From Oehlia diaphana (lineage: Eukaryota > Glomeromycota > Glomeromycetes > Glomerales > Glomeraceae): 21,256 nt of DNA. The notes beneath the pieces were generated by a model. That model was not told where the DNA came from and ran no database searches. It saw only the letters and a program-made list of their open reading frames with translations. Below, piece after piece: positions 1-11,024 of this stretch. The stretch spans positions 12,017 through 33,272 of the forward strand of contig QZLH01001052.1 in NCBI GenBank assembly GCA_003833135.1, given 5' to 3'. A program made the position numbers and the translations under genes. Every line of letters starts with the position of its first letter. The stretch's first letter is position 1.

Positions 1-974
1 AAAATTTTTATTATTATTTATAGCCCCGTGCAGATCATATCAATTTTCTTCCCATCATGTCTGGATCAGCAATTAAAAATACAATATTCATTATGGAGTT
101 TTGTTTAATATTGAGCTTCTTTCCTACATGAATTGAAACAAAAAAAATTTTTTGAAAGTTAAATTATATAAACAACATTATGAAGCCTCCAGCTTTTTGT
201 TTAATGTTGAGCATTAGGTATTGAAGAATTGGGAAGTTGGCTGTGGAAATATTGGTTTTAAAATATATATGTATGGCTTGAGTACGTTAGTGAGAGAAAA
301 AAAAATTTTTTACTCTTAATTACTCTTAATTAAAATAAAAAAGAATATGCCCGCAAAAATCTCAAAAATCTCCATGATGTATTACATTCACGAATTCACT
401 AAACGGCTTACTCAGAAGTTTTCAGTGAAGGAAATTACAGCCATTGCAAGATTGATTTTGATTATTAATGTATTAAAAAATGATTTATTTTCCTTTATTA
501 TTCTAATGATGATTTATTCCATTTACAATAATCTCATATAAAAATAAGCATCCTTACATTTCTAAAATTTACGAACTTTAATTTATTATTAAAATATAAT
601 ATGCTCTGATCCTCAATCATAAATCCCATAATACTGTTAATTAATACACCCAAATTTGTTCCCATCAGTCCCATGTTCTGTGGTGGGTACTGGAACAAAA
701 AAAAATACTGGCTAGTTCTCTTTAAAAAATTTTTTATGAAATAAATATGTATTTATAATTAAAAGCTGCATTATATTGATATCTATTAATAAATAATTGC
801 AAAAAAAAAATATTTTTTTCTGATTGTAGACAATAAGCAACACAAAAGTAGTATTTTATCTTTTAAAAAATAATTGTATATAAAAAATGCATTTGGAATA
901 CTGTGAACATGCTACAAAGCTGTCTTCTTAACAATTTCACAATATTGTAAAAAATATCTGTCCAGTATAGTTAA
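1..974. other. non-coding, AT-rich left flank
   Basis: I find no supportable gene here. A 64-codon open frame at 347-541 has no recognisable domain, no flanking exons and low-complexity hydrophobic composition, so I do not call it. The only structure seen is an imperfect direct repeat: the 18-mer TTTTGTTTAATATTGAGC at 99-116 recurs with one mismatch at 195-212, each copy preceded by a similar CATTATG(G/A)AG stretch. A/T homopolymer runs are common. Confidence 0.6.
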
Positions 975-982
975 AATGTCAT
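975..982. repeat. left 8-bp target-site duplication
   Basis: AATGTCAT directly abuts the left terminus of the hAT-like element and is identical to the octamer at 1675-1682. Confidence 0.85.
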
Positions 983-1674
983 TAGGGTTGGATTAGTCTG
1001 GTCCAGTCCAGTCTGGTCCGGTTCGGTCCCAAAAAGACCGGTCTTTCAACCTGGATCAGACCAGACTGGGACTGGACCGATCTAAATTTAAGAATTTTGT
1101 CACATCTCTGAATTATGCTAAACATTAAAGAACATTGCGAAACATTTTTTAACATGTAATTTAACAAATAAAAACATTTCGCAACGTTTTTTAATTATTC
1201 TAATAGAAAACGTTGCGAAAATGTTTTTTAATAAAAAAAATGTTTTTTGCAAACGTTTTTAATTATATTAACAAACAACATTGCAAAAATGTTATTATTA
1301 AGTAATTTACGTTTTGCAACATTATTTATTAAGAATTTAATAAAAAAAAGCACGTTTTTGAACGTTTTTTTAATTTTTTATTAATTGGAAACTTTGCAAA
1401 TACATTTTTATTAATAATTTCATAAAAAAAAGTTTTCACACATTTTTTTAATAAAAAATGTTGTGAAAACGTTAAAAACTGAACCAATAATCGGTTTTGG
1501 CAAAAACCATGCCCTAGAAGTAGATGAGCACAAAAATTGACTCATTTTTATTGGATATTAATAATATGGGATTGGTCCCGGTCCAGACTGGTCCTCAGAT
1601 CTTGGACTGAAGACCATAAAGACTGTCCCAAGGCCAACGCAAGACTGGTCTTTGCTAGGACTGATCCAACCCTA
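983..1674. mobile_element. non-autonomous hAT-like DNA transposon (MITE), 692 bp
   Basis: The element starts TAGGGTTGGATTAGTC and ends with the inverted complement (reverse strand TAGGGTTGGATCAGTC), a 16-bp terminal inverted repeat with one mismatch. It is flanked on both sides by the identical octamer AATGTCAT (975-982 and 1675-1682), so an 8-bp target-site duplication is directly visible. An 8-bp duplication with T/CAGGG termini is the signature of the hAT superfamily. The first and last ~110 bp carry many GGTCC/CCAGACTGG motifs in both orientations, as expected for subterminal transposase-binding repeats. The AT-rich core (about 1125-1480) is an array of alternating inverted AACGTTGCGAAAATG-like units. 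There is no transposase ORF, so mobility would need a helper. A 61-codon reverse-strand frame over the left end is just the GGTCC repeats read as protein. Confidence 0.85.
1125..1480. repeat. alternating inverted-repeat (hairpin) array inside the hAT-like element
   Basis: Variants of AACGTTGCGAAAATG and its complement alternate along about 350 bp, separated by TTTTTTAATAA-type spacers. The clearest pair is TTTCGCAACGTTTT (1177-1190) against AAAACGTTGCGAAA (1207-1220), a perfect 14-bp stem with a 16-nt loop. Further diverged copies follow to about 1475 (ATGTTGTGAAAACGTT). The pattern is seen directly. The number of units is approximate because the spacers drift. Confidence 0.75.
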
Positions 1675-1682
1675 AATGTCAT
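1675..1682. repeat. right 8-bp target-site duplication
   Basis: AATGTCAT directly follows the right terminus CCAACCCTA of the hAT-like element and matches the octamer at 975-982 exactly, implying an insertion not yet eroded at its borders. Confidence 0.85.
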
Positions 1683-2790
1683 GCAAATTAATGTTACATA
1701 ACCACATCAATATCATCCAAATGCCATTTCATTATTGGGATGATATACCAAAAAAATTTGACTGTCACATTACTTTAAAATTCATAGACAGTATACTGTA
1801 GTTAAGGTATCTTAATGACACCTTAAGAAATTTTAAGTTTCTGCAAAGTAACATTGTTTGCTTTATTAAATATATATGCAAATAAAGAGTGTTTACAACG
1901 TTGTAAAAAATAAATCACTACGTTTTGACTTTATGTTTACATTAGTAAAATAGGTACTGTGAAATCATTTTTACGGTAAATTAAAAAAGCGTAGTATGAT
2001 GTTTAATAATGACACACAAAATGATGGATGAATCACATGATTTTGGCACAGTGTCAACGTTGTTTAAAAGTCATGAATAAATACCTTGTGACACCCACCG
2101 CCCATAGGATAAAAATTTTATCATATGTTGCCACCGATGTGGTGAGAGTTCTTAAAATGACATCGCTTGGTTAGAACAAAAATTAAGACAAAAATTACAA
2201 TTTCTTACTAGAATTTCAATTTGTGATAGTTTCTCCATATTTTATTTATTAACCAATAATAAAATTATTGTGGCACATTTTGCTCATAAGAAAATGGCAA
2301 AAAGAATGTGTTAAATTTTGTTGACAAATTTAATTATTTATTATCTTTATTAAAATAAACTGGACTGGAATCAACTGGAATGTGGAAATCTTGTCGAAAA
2401 CCACTCCTTTTTATAACAATTTAAGAAAACTATTTCTACTATTTCTATCTTTCTATATTATCATGTGACTATCTCGTGACTAAACTAGACTAAACTATAA
2501 ATAAAATTATTCTAAAAATAAATAACTATAATAATATTGTGTAACTATATTCTATCATTTCTTTTTAACTATTTCGGTTAAATGTTTACCCATCGGTTAA
2601 TTATTTATCCGTTGATTAATTTTCGGTTATTACAACCTTTCACAGTTGTTTTGGTGGTTAAAATTAAAAATTTTCATTAACATCTTGATGATTTTTTTAA
2701 TTTTTTATTTTTTTTAGCTTTTTTAAAGCTAAAGAAGATAAGATTATAAATCAGATGGATGAAAGCATTAAATGCTCAAATAAAAACAAC
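1683..2790. other. non-coding interval between the hAT-like element and the channel gene
   Basis: No reading frame of interest was found on either strand. An imperfect short hairpin, TTAAGGTATC...GACACCTTAA, lies at about 1802-1826. The right part holds the 3' flank of the minus-strand channel gene. Otherwise the stretch is AT-rich sequence without motifs I can name. Confidence 0.5.
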
Positions 2791-2796
2791 TTTATT
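2791..2796 (-). terminator. candidate poly(A) signal AATAAA of the channel gene
   Basis: On the minus strand AATAAA lies about 64 nt downstream of the TAA stop at 2860-2862, a normal spacing for a eukaryotic cleavage/polyadenylation signal. In DNA this AT-rich the hexamer also occurs by chance, so this is only a plausible candidate. Confidence 0.35.
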
Positions 2797-2859
2797 TGAA
2801 ATAAGTAAATACAAAAAAAAAAATATAGAAAAATAAATGATACAAAACAAAATAAGTTA

Positions 2860-5800
2860 TTAAGATGCATTCTCTAATTCCTCTAATTTATATTGTAATC
2901 TTTTAACCTCATTTTTTACACTACTTTTTATCCTTTGAATTGATTTTTCATCTACAAATCTTTTAAACAAATCATCAACATTATCACTCATATCAATACT
3001 CATCTTTTTAAATTTTACAATACTTATATTAATGTCATCATCATTAAAATATTTAAAAATTGAAAATTTATCATAATCCATTTCCTTGTAAACGTGCTTT
3101 ATAAATATAGATATTTCTTCAAAACCTTCATAAATAGCACTCTTATCATCATCTTTTCTTGCATTATACCATTCTTCAAAATATTTAGCTTGACCAAAGT
3201 AATAAATATGATTCGGTTCTGGTTCAGGATTTTGAAAATGAATATGATGCAATGCTTCGTAATCTGCTATGTGATTTGCTCGATTTCTTAATAATGTTTG
3301 TCTACCATTGGCTTCAGCCTTTTCATATACTCCACTAAAAATGTAAACAATCAAATGAAAATAAATTTAAATTTTGTTTACTATAATAACAAATATAATC
3401 TTACCTCATAAAAGCAATCAAGGTATTTTGTAAAACGATTACAAGGAATATACTAGCTATAAGAGTATATGCATCAACAGCCCAAAAATCAAATTCATCT
3501 CTTTGAACCCAATTATCACTAGTCCAAAAATACGTAGCCATTATTGCTCTAGAAAGAGATGTAAATGGGTTGTCACTAGATGTGGGATCAAAATCGGACT
3601 TAAGTGTAATATTAAATGTCTCATTTGTTAAAGGATTAGTAGCATTTCCACTATATTTAGAATCTTTGGTCACAATATTCGTGGGATTTCTGAGCAGTAC
3701 AAACCTACATTTAAAAATAAAACAATTTAACAATAGTATATAATTCAGTTTAAAACAAAAATATTGCTTTCATACATTGTGTGTGCAAATCCAAGTATCA
3801 CAATTAACACAATCCAAAAGAATGGACGTATGGTTTTTAAGATAAATATGACATAATAAATATAAATCCCAATACCTGTTAAATGGGAATTAATACAAAA
3901 TTAATAATAAATCATGAATAATATTTTTATTTAATCAAATCATGTATTTTTACCCGAGAATAAGCGAAGATACATAATCTAAATTATATAAAATCGTTTG
4001 TTATTTAATTTTATATACAATAAAAGAGAAATAATATCAATCGCAGAAAAAGCTTACCAATTCAACCCAAAGTAAGAAAATTGAGAATGATATCATCACA
4101 ATTAATCCAGTATCAACTTCTTTAATACTTCCAAAACCATCAGAAAATTGAAAATTCTCAAGCATAAATGTCATTATTATCACAGAAAACACAATAGAAA
4201 GTATATCAAAAAAGTTGAATATATCCGAGTATTTTCTCAATCCACGATAAAAAAGCTGTAATACTTCAGTAATAAATAAATAAAATGCCAAATAGTAAAA
4301 TATACAAATCAATACAATTAAAAAATTATGATTAATAGTAGTGCTACGGTCTAAATATGACCAGCTAACTAATACAAAACAAATGGCATAAATAAGAAAC
4401 CGAAGGAAGAGAAGATACGAAAATTTTTTTGCTTGCTTCCAATAAAAATCGATAATCACTTCAATTGATGGATTATCATAAATATCGTCATTATTCTCAT
4501 ATAATATCATCCTAGAAAAAGGACTCAACATATTACTATCATAACGACTAATCTTGTACCGTCGCGGTATAAAAAAGAATGAGGAAATGTTTGAAATAAA
4601 CTTAAGAACTTTATGCTCTCTTTTTTTACTATCTTTAATTCCGTATATAGTAAAGCCGGGAAGTGGAACTACACGTAAAGCTAATGGCGATTTTCCAAGA
4701 ACATTATCATAGTTTCCAAATTTTTTGAGTTTTTTGAAAATATAATGATCTTTGAGAGAGTTAAATGAATTCCAAATCCAAAAATCGTACCGTTTTTTAT
4801 CAGTCTTCAGCTTTTTGACCGTAAGTCTGAATGCTCTAAACTTGGTGTCATAATTGCGACTTTTTAGGTATTCATTCGGAATAATTTCATCAGAATCTTG
4901 ACCCAAGAAGAGATTTTGATATACAAAACATCTTCTAGTAAATAGCTTTCTGACGTAATCATCTACAGTATATTACATATAAAAAAAAGGTTATTTTACA
5001 AACTATTTCTGAGTAAAAATAAAATTAGAATTAAAAAACAAACCATATTTATATTTTAGTAACAAAGGAATTGCTTTAGAAACGGTGCACATCCAACCCA
5101 CATTATCCGTTGCATTTCTAGAATAATATTCCAAAAGGTAAGCAACAACAATTGTATCTTTAAGTTCCCGACCTGCAAATATAATTAAGTTATTTTAATC
5201 ATGACAACTAATTCTGCGTCATAAAATCAATAAGCTTAGAGATTTACCTTTGCAATGATAAATTGCTAATTCCATATTGTTTTCTGGTAAATGATTTTCA
5301 TTTTCTATTAATCTGTTATCCTTTTTTTCATCAAAGTAAAGGTCATCATCCCTTAAAAACCGTTTTCCTGGCCATATTTTATTACTTGGTATATGCCTGA
5401 GTCCATCATAAGCAATTTTATTTTCGGACGCTCCTTTTTTATCTCCAAACAATATAAATTTTATCATACGATCGCAATCACCAAGTATTAAACTTTTCAT
5501 AAGATTATGTCGAATATCCAATAATCTAAAATTTTCTGGTTCATATTTAGCCATTCTCCAGACTATATGCTCGATATGGTTAACCATCTCTTCATACTTT
5601 TTAATTAAAGAAATATTAATTTATTATTTTATAAGAATAAAACAATTTAATAGATTTTTTTTTAACTAACTTACTTCATGTATTTTACTGTAATTATCTA
5701 CAAAATATTTACTTTTATAACGTTTATTTAAATGTTCTAATGCTTTACAAGCGTGTCTTACTGCATAAAATTTTTCAACAATATCCTTTAGTTTAATTAC

Positions 5801-8264
5801 TTTTTCACATCTTTTTACTTTAGCTTCAGCAATATTATTCAATATCTCTTGCATTATTTTCTCTTTTTCCGCTTCGTCTATGTCTTTGCTTTCATTAATT
5901 TTTTTTATTTTATCTTCTATTTCATCTATTTCTTTATCTTCTTTCTCTTTCGTACTCTCTTCATTATCTTTTCTTTCATACCAATAAACCTTTAAATAAA
6001 AATCATTTATTTTGTCGAGTAATCCACCGTATTGAAACCTTTCAATTCGTAATCTTGTTTCTTCTCTTTCTTGATTTACTGAAATATTATTCACCCATAT
6101 ATATTCAAGAAATGGCTTTCCTCTGTTAGGAAGGTCATCCTTATTTTTATTATCGTCTTTTATTTGATGCCAAATTTGAACAGTTGTCCTGCCAACAATA
6201 AGTTGTAAAGTTTCCAGTTCTGATCCGTTTTTATTGTAATTAAGGCAATAAGATTTTCTTTCGTAATCACCTAATACCCATGACTCTTTGTTATTAACTA
6301 TTGGTTCGAAATCTAATTCTTCATCGTAATATATTTTATGATTTCCATCTCGTATTTTACACTTTAATATTATATTTGGAAGTTTTTCATTTCTCTTTTT
6401 CTGCTGTTGTAATCTTACTTCGACTTCTTTAAGGATTGATGAAACCTTTCCATTATCTTTGATTCGCAAAATATTTCCTGAAGTTTTGGCTAAATGAGTA
6501 TTGAGCCCCTCTATTGGGAAATCATTATTTAGCTCTATTGATTCATGTTTGTCGGTATTATATAAATCCCAAATAATATATATGATCTCTCCTACCAGAC
6601 TTTCACCTACTATAAATAATTTTTTATCACTATCAATAAATTCCGATAAATATATTTGTATCATTCCATCAAACTTTTTTGATACAATTTGTAAACCATT
6701 TTCCATATAAAATAAACTAATAAATATAATTAACAATATGAAATTAAATTTTACGTCATTTGAAAGATCATTGATAGATTACTACACTTACTTAACAATA
6801 TTAATTTGAGTAAAACAAAGTTGTAACTTACTAACTGAAAAGGTCTCATAATTATTGTATTGATTTATGACATTTTCAACTAGTCTCAGTTCAGTTTCTG
6901 ATTCCATTTCTGCCAGATTGTAAACTAAAAAAGAAATAGATAATATCATTGACATAATACGATTATATTTATGAAATAAATATATTTTAAATATTTACCT
7001 TCAAGAGATTGCACTCCATTTTTATATTGTGCAATCATAAAATAGTAATTGTAAATACATGAAAGAAGTCGTTCCGTGCAATTATTATCTGTATACCAAT
7101 TATCTAATTCACGTCTAATATTTTGTGGATATTCAAATTTTTCATTCAATCTCAAAAAATCAAAATCATCATCAAACTCAATATTATATATTCCACGGAA
7201 ATTCAATATTATAAATCTTCTTAGTTCAGAATTATGTGAATAGTGTCCACTTGAAACATCATCATCATTTGAAGCTTCAATGAATTTACATATTCCTGAA
7301 ATGTTGTAATAATAATAATAAGTTACAGCGCTAAGAACATAATTTTCATTCTCTTCATGGTCATTCTCTTCATGGTCACTCTCTTCTTGACTTAGATTTA
7401 ATTCAATACGATAAATAGCGACTCCTTTTTTACATTCATTACTAGTTGCGGTAATATTTTCGTTCGTTGGTGATATGCTTATTTTTAAATCGTCAGGTGG
7501 TATATTTTCTTTATGTTCATGTTCTATGCTTATTTTTAAATCGTCAGGTGGTATATTTTCTTTATGTTCATGTTCTATGCACATTTTTAAATCGTCAGGT
7601 GATATATTTTCTTTATGTTCATGTTCTATAGATGGTGTAGATATCTTTTTGCTAAATAGTTCTCTTTCATAATCAGATTTTCCATTATCATCCTTTTTCT
7701 GCTTGTCGTTTCCTTTCATATCCCCATCAATGTTTATGCGGGATACAGCAACAAAAATAAAATATTTGCCATTATTCTTTTGCATATTTGATATATCAAA
7801 AGACCATCTAAAATTATCTGAGCCAAAGTTGTTGGCATCAAATGAAGGAGGGTCATGGTCATGGTCGTAAAACTTGTCAATACTAAGATTATCATTTATT
7901 TTAAAATAAGCGATTGTTTTATCAATTTTGGCGGATCTCCTAGATTCATTCTCATTTCTGAAATTCTTTTTCTTATTGAATATAAATGGACGATAATCAG
8001 TATTCTGCAATATTTTGATCCGAAGGTTTGCTAATTTAATTTTTTTTTTTTTAAAAAAAAAAAAGGCAAAAAAACTTATCGATATATATTTAAGTCACAT
8101 AATTGTTTACTACTAATAAAATTCGTGTTTTTTTTACCTATATCGAATGTAACAGCAAATCTTCCATCTTGACAAAGTTCAATTTGATAATTTCCATTAT
8201 CCGTAGTGATATAGTCTTCTTCATAATTATCTATAATTCGTTGTTTGTCTTTCATGTCTTTCAT
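2860..8264 (-). CDS. TRP-like ion-transport domain protein with WD/beta-propeller-like N-terminus (11 exons, 1538 aa)
   Basis: A complete spliced model. Exons: 8264-8138, 8030-6999, 6924-6792, 6716-5675, 5596-5248, 5172-5044, 4962-4058, 3978-3954, 3875-3776, 3704-3405, 3334-2860. All ten introns (70-107 nt) are GT-AG, phases match throughout, and the sum is 4617 nt. Residues ~1-930 look like a degenerate beta-propeller (strand-rich, with WD-type ends IIWDLYN ~478 and VQIWHQI ~610) interrupted by 17-residue repeats (177-227) and a charged helix (~678-732). Residues ~1118-1280 hold five hydrophobic segments (S1-S5), then a pore-helix-like stretch (~1328-1342, MATYFWTSDNW) and S6 (~1357-1380, IFLVIVLQNTLIAFM, like the TRP S6 consensus). 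A 158-residue cytosolic tail ends in a short coiled coil. The family is inferred to be plasma- or endomembrane cation channels; ion selectivity and ligand are unknown. The start is the first ATG in an exon preceded by an A-rich leader (AAAAAC ATG). An additional upstream exon cannot be excluded. Confidence 0.85.
7475..7627 (-). repeat. three tandem 51-bp coding repeats in the channel gene
   Basis: Units at 7475-7525, 7526-7576 and 7577-7627 encode three consecutive copies of the 17-residue unit IEHEHKENIPPDDLKIS (the N-terminal-most copy ends MC and has SP for PP). The first two units are identical over all 51 bases and the third differs at a few, so the expansion is recent. Each protein unit contains a KEN tripeptide in an acidic, proline-containing context. 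The repeat is in frame and sits between predicted beta-strand regions, presumably in an exposed loop. Confidence 0.9.
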
Positions 8265-9090
8265 GTTTTTCGTTAAAAAAAGTTTTTTAGCTAAAAGTGA
8301 TAAAGAAAGTAAAATCCATGAAAGTGCTCAATTTATTTAAAAAAAAAAAATTTAATATTTAATCGGCAGTAACACGGAAGGACTCCGAGAAATATAAATA
8401 TAATAAATGGGTAACATGGGTAACAAGAGAATCGGGTACTCATCTACGCATCTCTTCAGCCCAGAATTACGTAATGCTGCCTGGAATTATCCAAAAAAGA
8501 AGGATCTACACGTTATTAATTTATTATTTAAAAAATCCAAATTAGTATAACTGTGCACGTTGATGATTGAATGCAAATTACATGCATGAATACGCAACAA
8601 AAAAGTTTATCAGAACGGAATTATAATTTATTTGAAAAAATCAAAATTGGTTGTTACTACTTTTTTATTATTATTCAATAAATAAAATTTGGTATGTGCC
8701 CTTTGATTTTCATATGATCGATGCGAAAAAAAAATCCCTGTTGTACTAAGAAGCAAGAAAAATATTTTATTTTTCTTTTTTTATAAATTTTCAATGAAAT
8801 GATAATCGGTTGTTAAAGATCGGAATAAATATCTAAAAAAAATTTTTTTAACAATTAATTCTAGTATAGATATCGGAATTCGGAAGTTTAAACGTTTTTG
8901 TTATTTGTGACAATGGTGATAATGATAATCTTTGTTTGATGAACAAGAAAAATCACAGTTAAAAACAGAATAATTAAAAGATTTGTTTCTAAAATCTAAA
9001 ACGCATAACCTTCAAATTTATTACTTACATAATGTTCCGATGATAGAAAAAGTTTTGAGCGAATGCTTGTCTTTGTACTGTTTTCATAAA

Positions 9091-9116
9091 TTTTTTCTTT
9101 TTCTTTTTCTTTTTTT
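9091..9116. repeat. (TTTTTC)n polypyrimidine microsatellite
   Basis: Four imperfect TTTTTC units followed by a T-run and then an A-run to about 9128, seen directly. No function is implied. Confidence 0.8.
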
Positions 9117-10062
9117 AAAAAAAAAAAATCTTATTTTTTAATTGTTAATTAATGAATAAAATTGGGATTTGTGATACATTGAGGCTAAAATCATAGTCGA
9201 CACCTAAACAATTTTGGTGAAAATAATAAAAACTAAAAAAAAACTTCTGCACGAATTCTAATTAGATGCGAAAAAAAGCGGTAAAAAATACAAGATTATC
9301 ATCTTCATTTAGAGCTTCATACAACTACTGTACGGTCATTCATAATCTATTTTAGGAAACACGATATTATTTCGTTATTAATAACTAAAAATTTTTTTAT
9401 TGTGACTTCTGATTTGGGATTTTGTATTACTGCAGATATCATAGATTCCGATTTAAATTATTGTAATTATAGATGATCGAATCACACAAAATAATCGACA
9501 ATCATGTGATACATTACCAATCGAAAATTCGTGTGTCATAATTTTTATATATATATAGAATCGAACACGTTATCTGTTATTAAATTCAATTGTTCATAAT
9601 GATATAATGATATTGGCGTAAATATAAATAATATTTTAATACAATGTTAAATAAACATAAAAATATTACAAAAAAAAAAAATAAATAAATTTATGAATTC
9701 GATTTTTCCAATAGTTTATTTAACCAAATAAATATTATATCATAAAATATCTAACACTTATTGGTCACTCTATTAAGATCATGCTGATTTTGACGGAATG
9801 ATAAATAATTGATTTTTATCGGCTAATATCAAATATATTTGTAATCATACAGACTATTTAATAAGTTTTACAGTTTAATTATACTTTTTATATACTCTTA
9901 TAATAATAATAGCATGATCATGTGTAACTGACGCAATAACTATTATCTTTAACACTGATTATCATTTCATCGAAGATTTACAAAAAAAAGATATTAAGAT
10001 ATTAATAAATTACCTGCTTCTTCGTGAAATTTTTTTCGATATTGATCATACTCATCGAATAA

Positions 10063-10081
10063 CAATAATAATAATAATAAC
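10063..10081. repeat. (AAT)6 microsatellite
   Basis: Six uninterrupted AAT units flanked by AAC triplets. On the minus strand they would encode a Leu, Ile or Tyr homopolymer depending on frame, leading into the short exon-like stretch mentioned for this interval. Confidence 0.8.
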
Positions 10082-10811
10082 AACTTGTCATATTAAAAAT
10101 TAATTTCATTCTGCTTGTTGCATATGCATGCTTGTAGTCTGATTTATAATCACTATCATGCAAAATTTCCATACAAGGTTAAATCCTACTACTAATTTAG
10201 ATTTTTAAATAAAAAATTAATAGTCAAAAAACTTTAAAACTTTCGTGCAGCTATTAAAGATTAGATTGGTTTCTTTTAAAAAGTATTAAAATGAAATGTA
10301 GTACAAAAATATGAATATGATTAACTGCCTAGTCTAATTAAATTTGGAACAAATCTTAAATAATTAAACCAAAAATAGTTAATTATTACCTTCGAATATA
10401 AACGTTCGTTCTATTTTTTCTTTTTTTTTTTTTCTATAATTTAAATGAAGAGAACAAGTTCATTGTTTAATAAAATTTATTCCAAGCATCCGAAATTCTA
10501 ATATTCAATTTAAATAGATATGAAATGAAAAAAAGCAAATAACCCTAACCCACAAATTGTTTTTTTCTTCTAGACTCAGAAAAATTGCTGACGTTAAATT
10601 GAAAATTAAGTTATAATATTCATATTTTAAAACTATGTAAAAATTTCAACACATTTGTGTAACAGTATGATTAAATCAAATTCCAGTCATTTACATTTTA
10701 CGTAAATGTTTAACCGGAATTACGGTTAATTTTGGCAGAATGATCGACATTAGGAATTTATGAAGGTAACAACTAACACCTGTATAATGTCACCCGGACT
10801 TTATGTCCTTT

Positions 10812-11024
10812 TTAGATGCTTTCTGGCATTATCATAAATTTTCTTTGATTTTTATTCGTTAATTTCCATGATCCGCCTACCCAAACTATTGTAATTTCGG
10901 CAATACTAATCTCTACGTAGTTGATTGTTAAATAATTTCTGTTGCCCAAAACTGTTTTGCAATGCCTAAAAATTACCCGATGAACTACCACTTGACTAAA
11001 TAATGAGTAAAATCTACATTTCAT
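10812..11024 (-). CDS. small hypothetical ORF, 70 aa, doubtful
   Basis: An ATG-initiated frame of 70 codons ending TAG, with composition (Val/Ile-rich, Trp, several Cys) more protein-like than most frames in this region. It ends MPESI and contains VEISIAEITIVWVGGSW, which could form two beta-strands. There is no recognisable domain. It is bordered at 10650-10800 by locally GC-richer sequence with a small inverted repeat (CATTTAC...GTAAATG, about 10689-10709), so it may belong to a dispersed repeat rather than a gene. No promoter or splice evidence was seen. Confidence 0.2.
   Translation of the reverse strand: MKCRFYSLFSQVVVHRVIFRHCKTVLGNRNYLTINYVEISIAEITIVWVGGSWKLTNKNQRKFMIMPESI

Larger units (their letters stand above)
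8265..10811. other. non-coding upstream region of the channel gene and gene-poor interval
   Basis: This should contain the minus-strand promoter of the channel gene. A TATA-like run (TATATTTATATTT on the minus strand, about 8390-8402) and a tandem GGGTAAC pair (8409-8415, 8418-8424) lie within about 160 bp of the start codon, but in this base composition neither is convincing. The rest is AT-rich with T/C and AAT microsatellites and no sustained reading frame. One short exon-like stretch on the minus strand at about 10013-10080 (reading FDEYDQYRKKFHEEAG before a GTAATT donor) could not be joined to anything. Confidence 0.5.

Noticed and set aside
347..541. 64-codon plus-strand ORF
   Set aside because: No domain, no splice context, low-complexity Ile/Leu/Met composition; expected by chance in AT-rich DNA.
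982..1167. 61-codon minus-strand ORF
   Set aside because: It lies over the hAT-like element terminus, and its sequence is the translated GGTCC/CCAGTC subterminal repeats.
3094..3291. Plus-strand ORF opposite the last channel exon
   Set aside because: Shadow of the real minus-strand coding sequence; the same holds for the plus-strand frame at 6501-6710.
6792..6832. Earlier donor GTAAGT at 6831 for exon 3 of the channel gene
   Set aside because: It gives a frame clash with exon 4; the GTAAGTG donor at 6791 keeps an open frame (SKLQLCFTQIN) and matches the phase.
7475..7672. Plus-strand ORF with three repeated segments
   Set aside because: It is the antisense reading of the 51-bp coding repeats of the channel gene.
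10013..10096. Possible short minus-strand exon reading FDEYDQYRKKFHEEAG before a GTAATT donor
   Set aside because: It is preceded by an AAT microsatellite, and no upstream start or downstream partner exon could be found.
10540..10551. CCCTAACCC resembling fungal telomere repeat
   Set aside because: Fewer than two units and isolated; not an interstitial telomere tract. The TAGGGTT at 983 is the hAT-like terminus.
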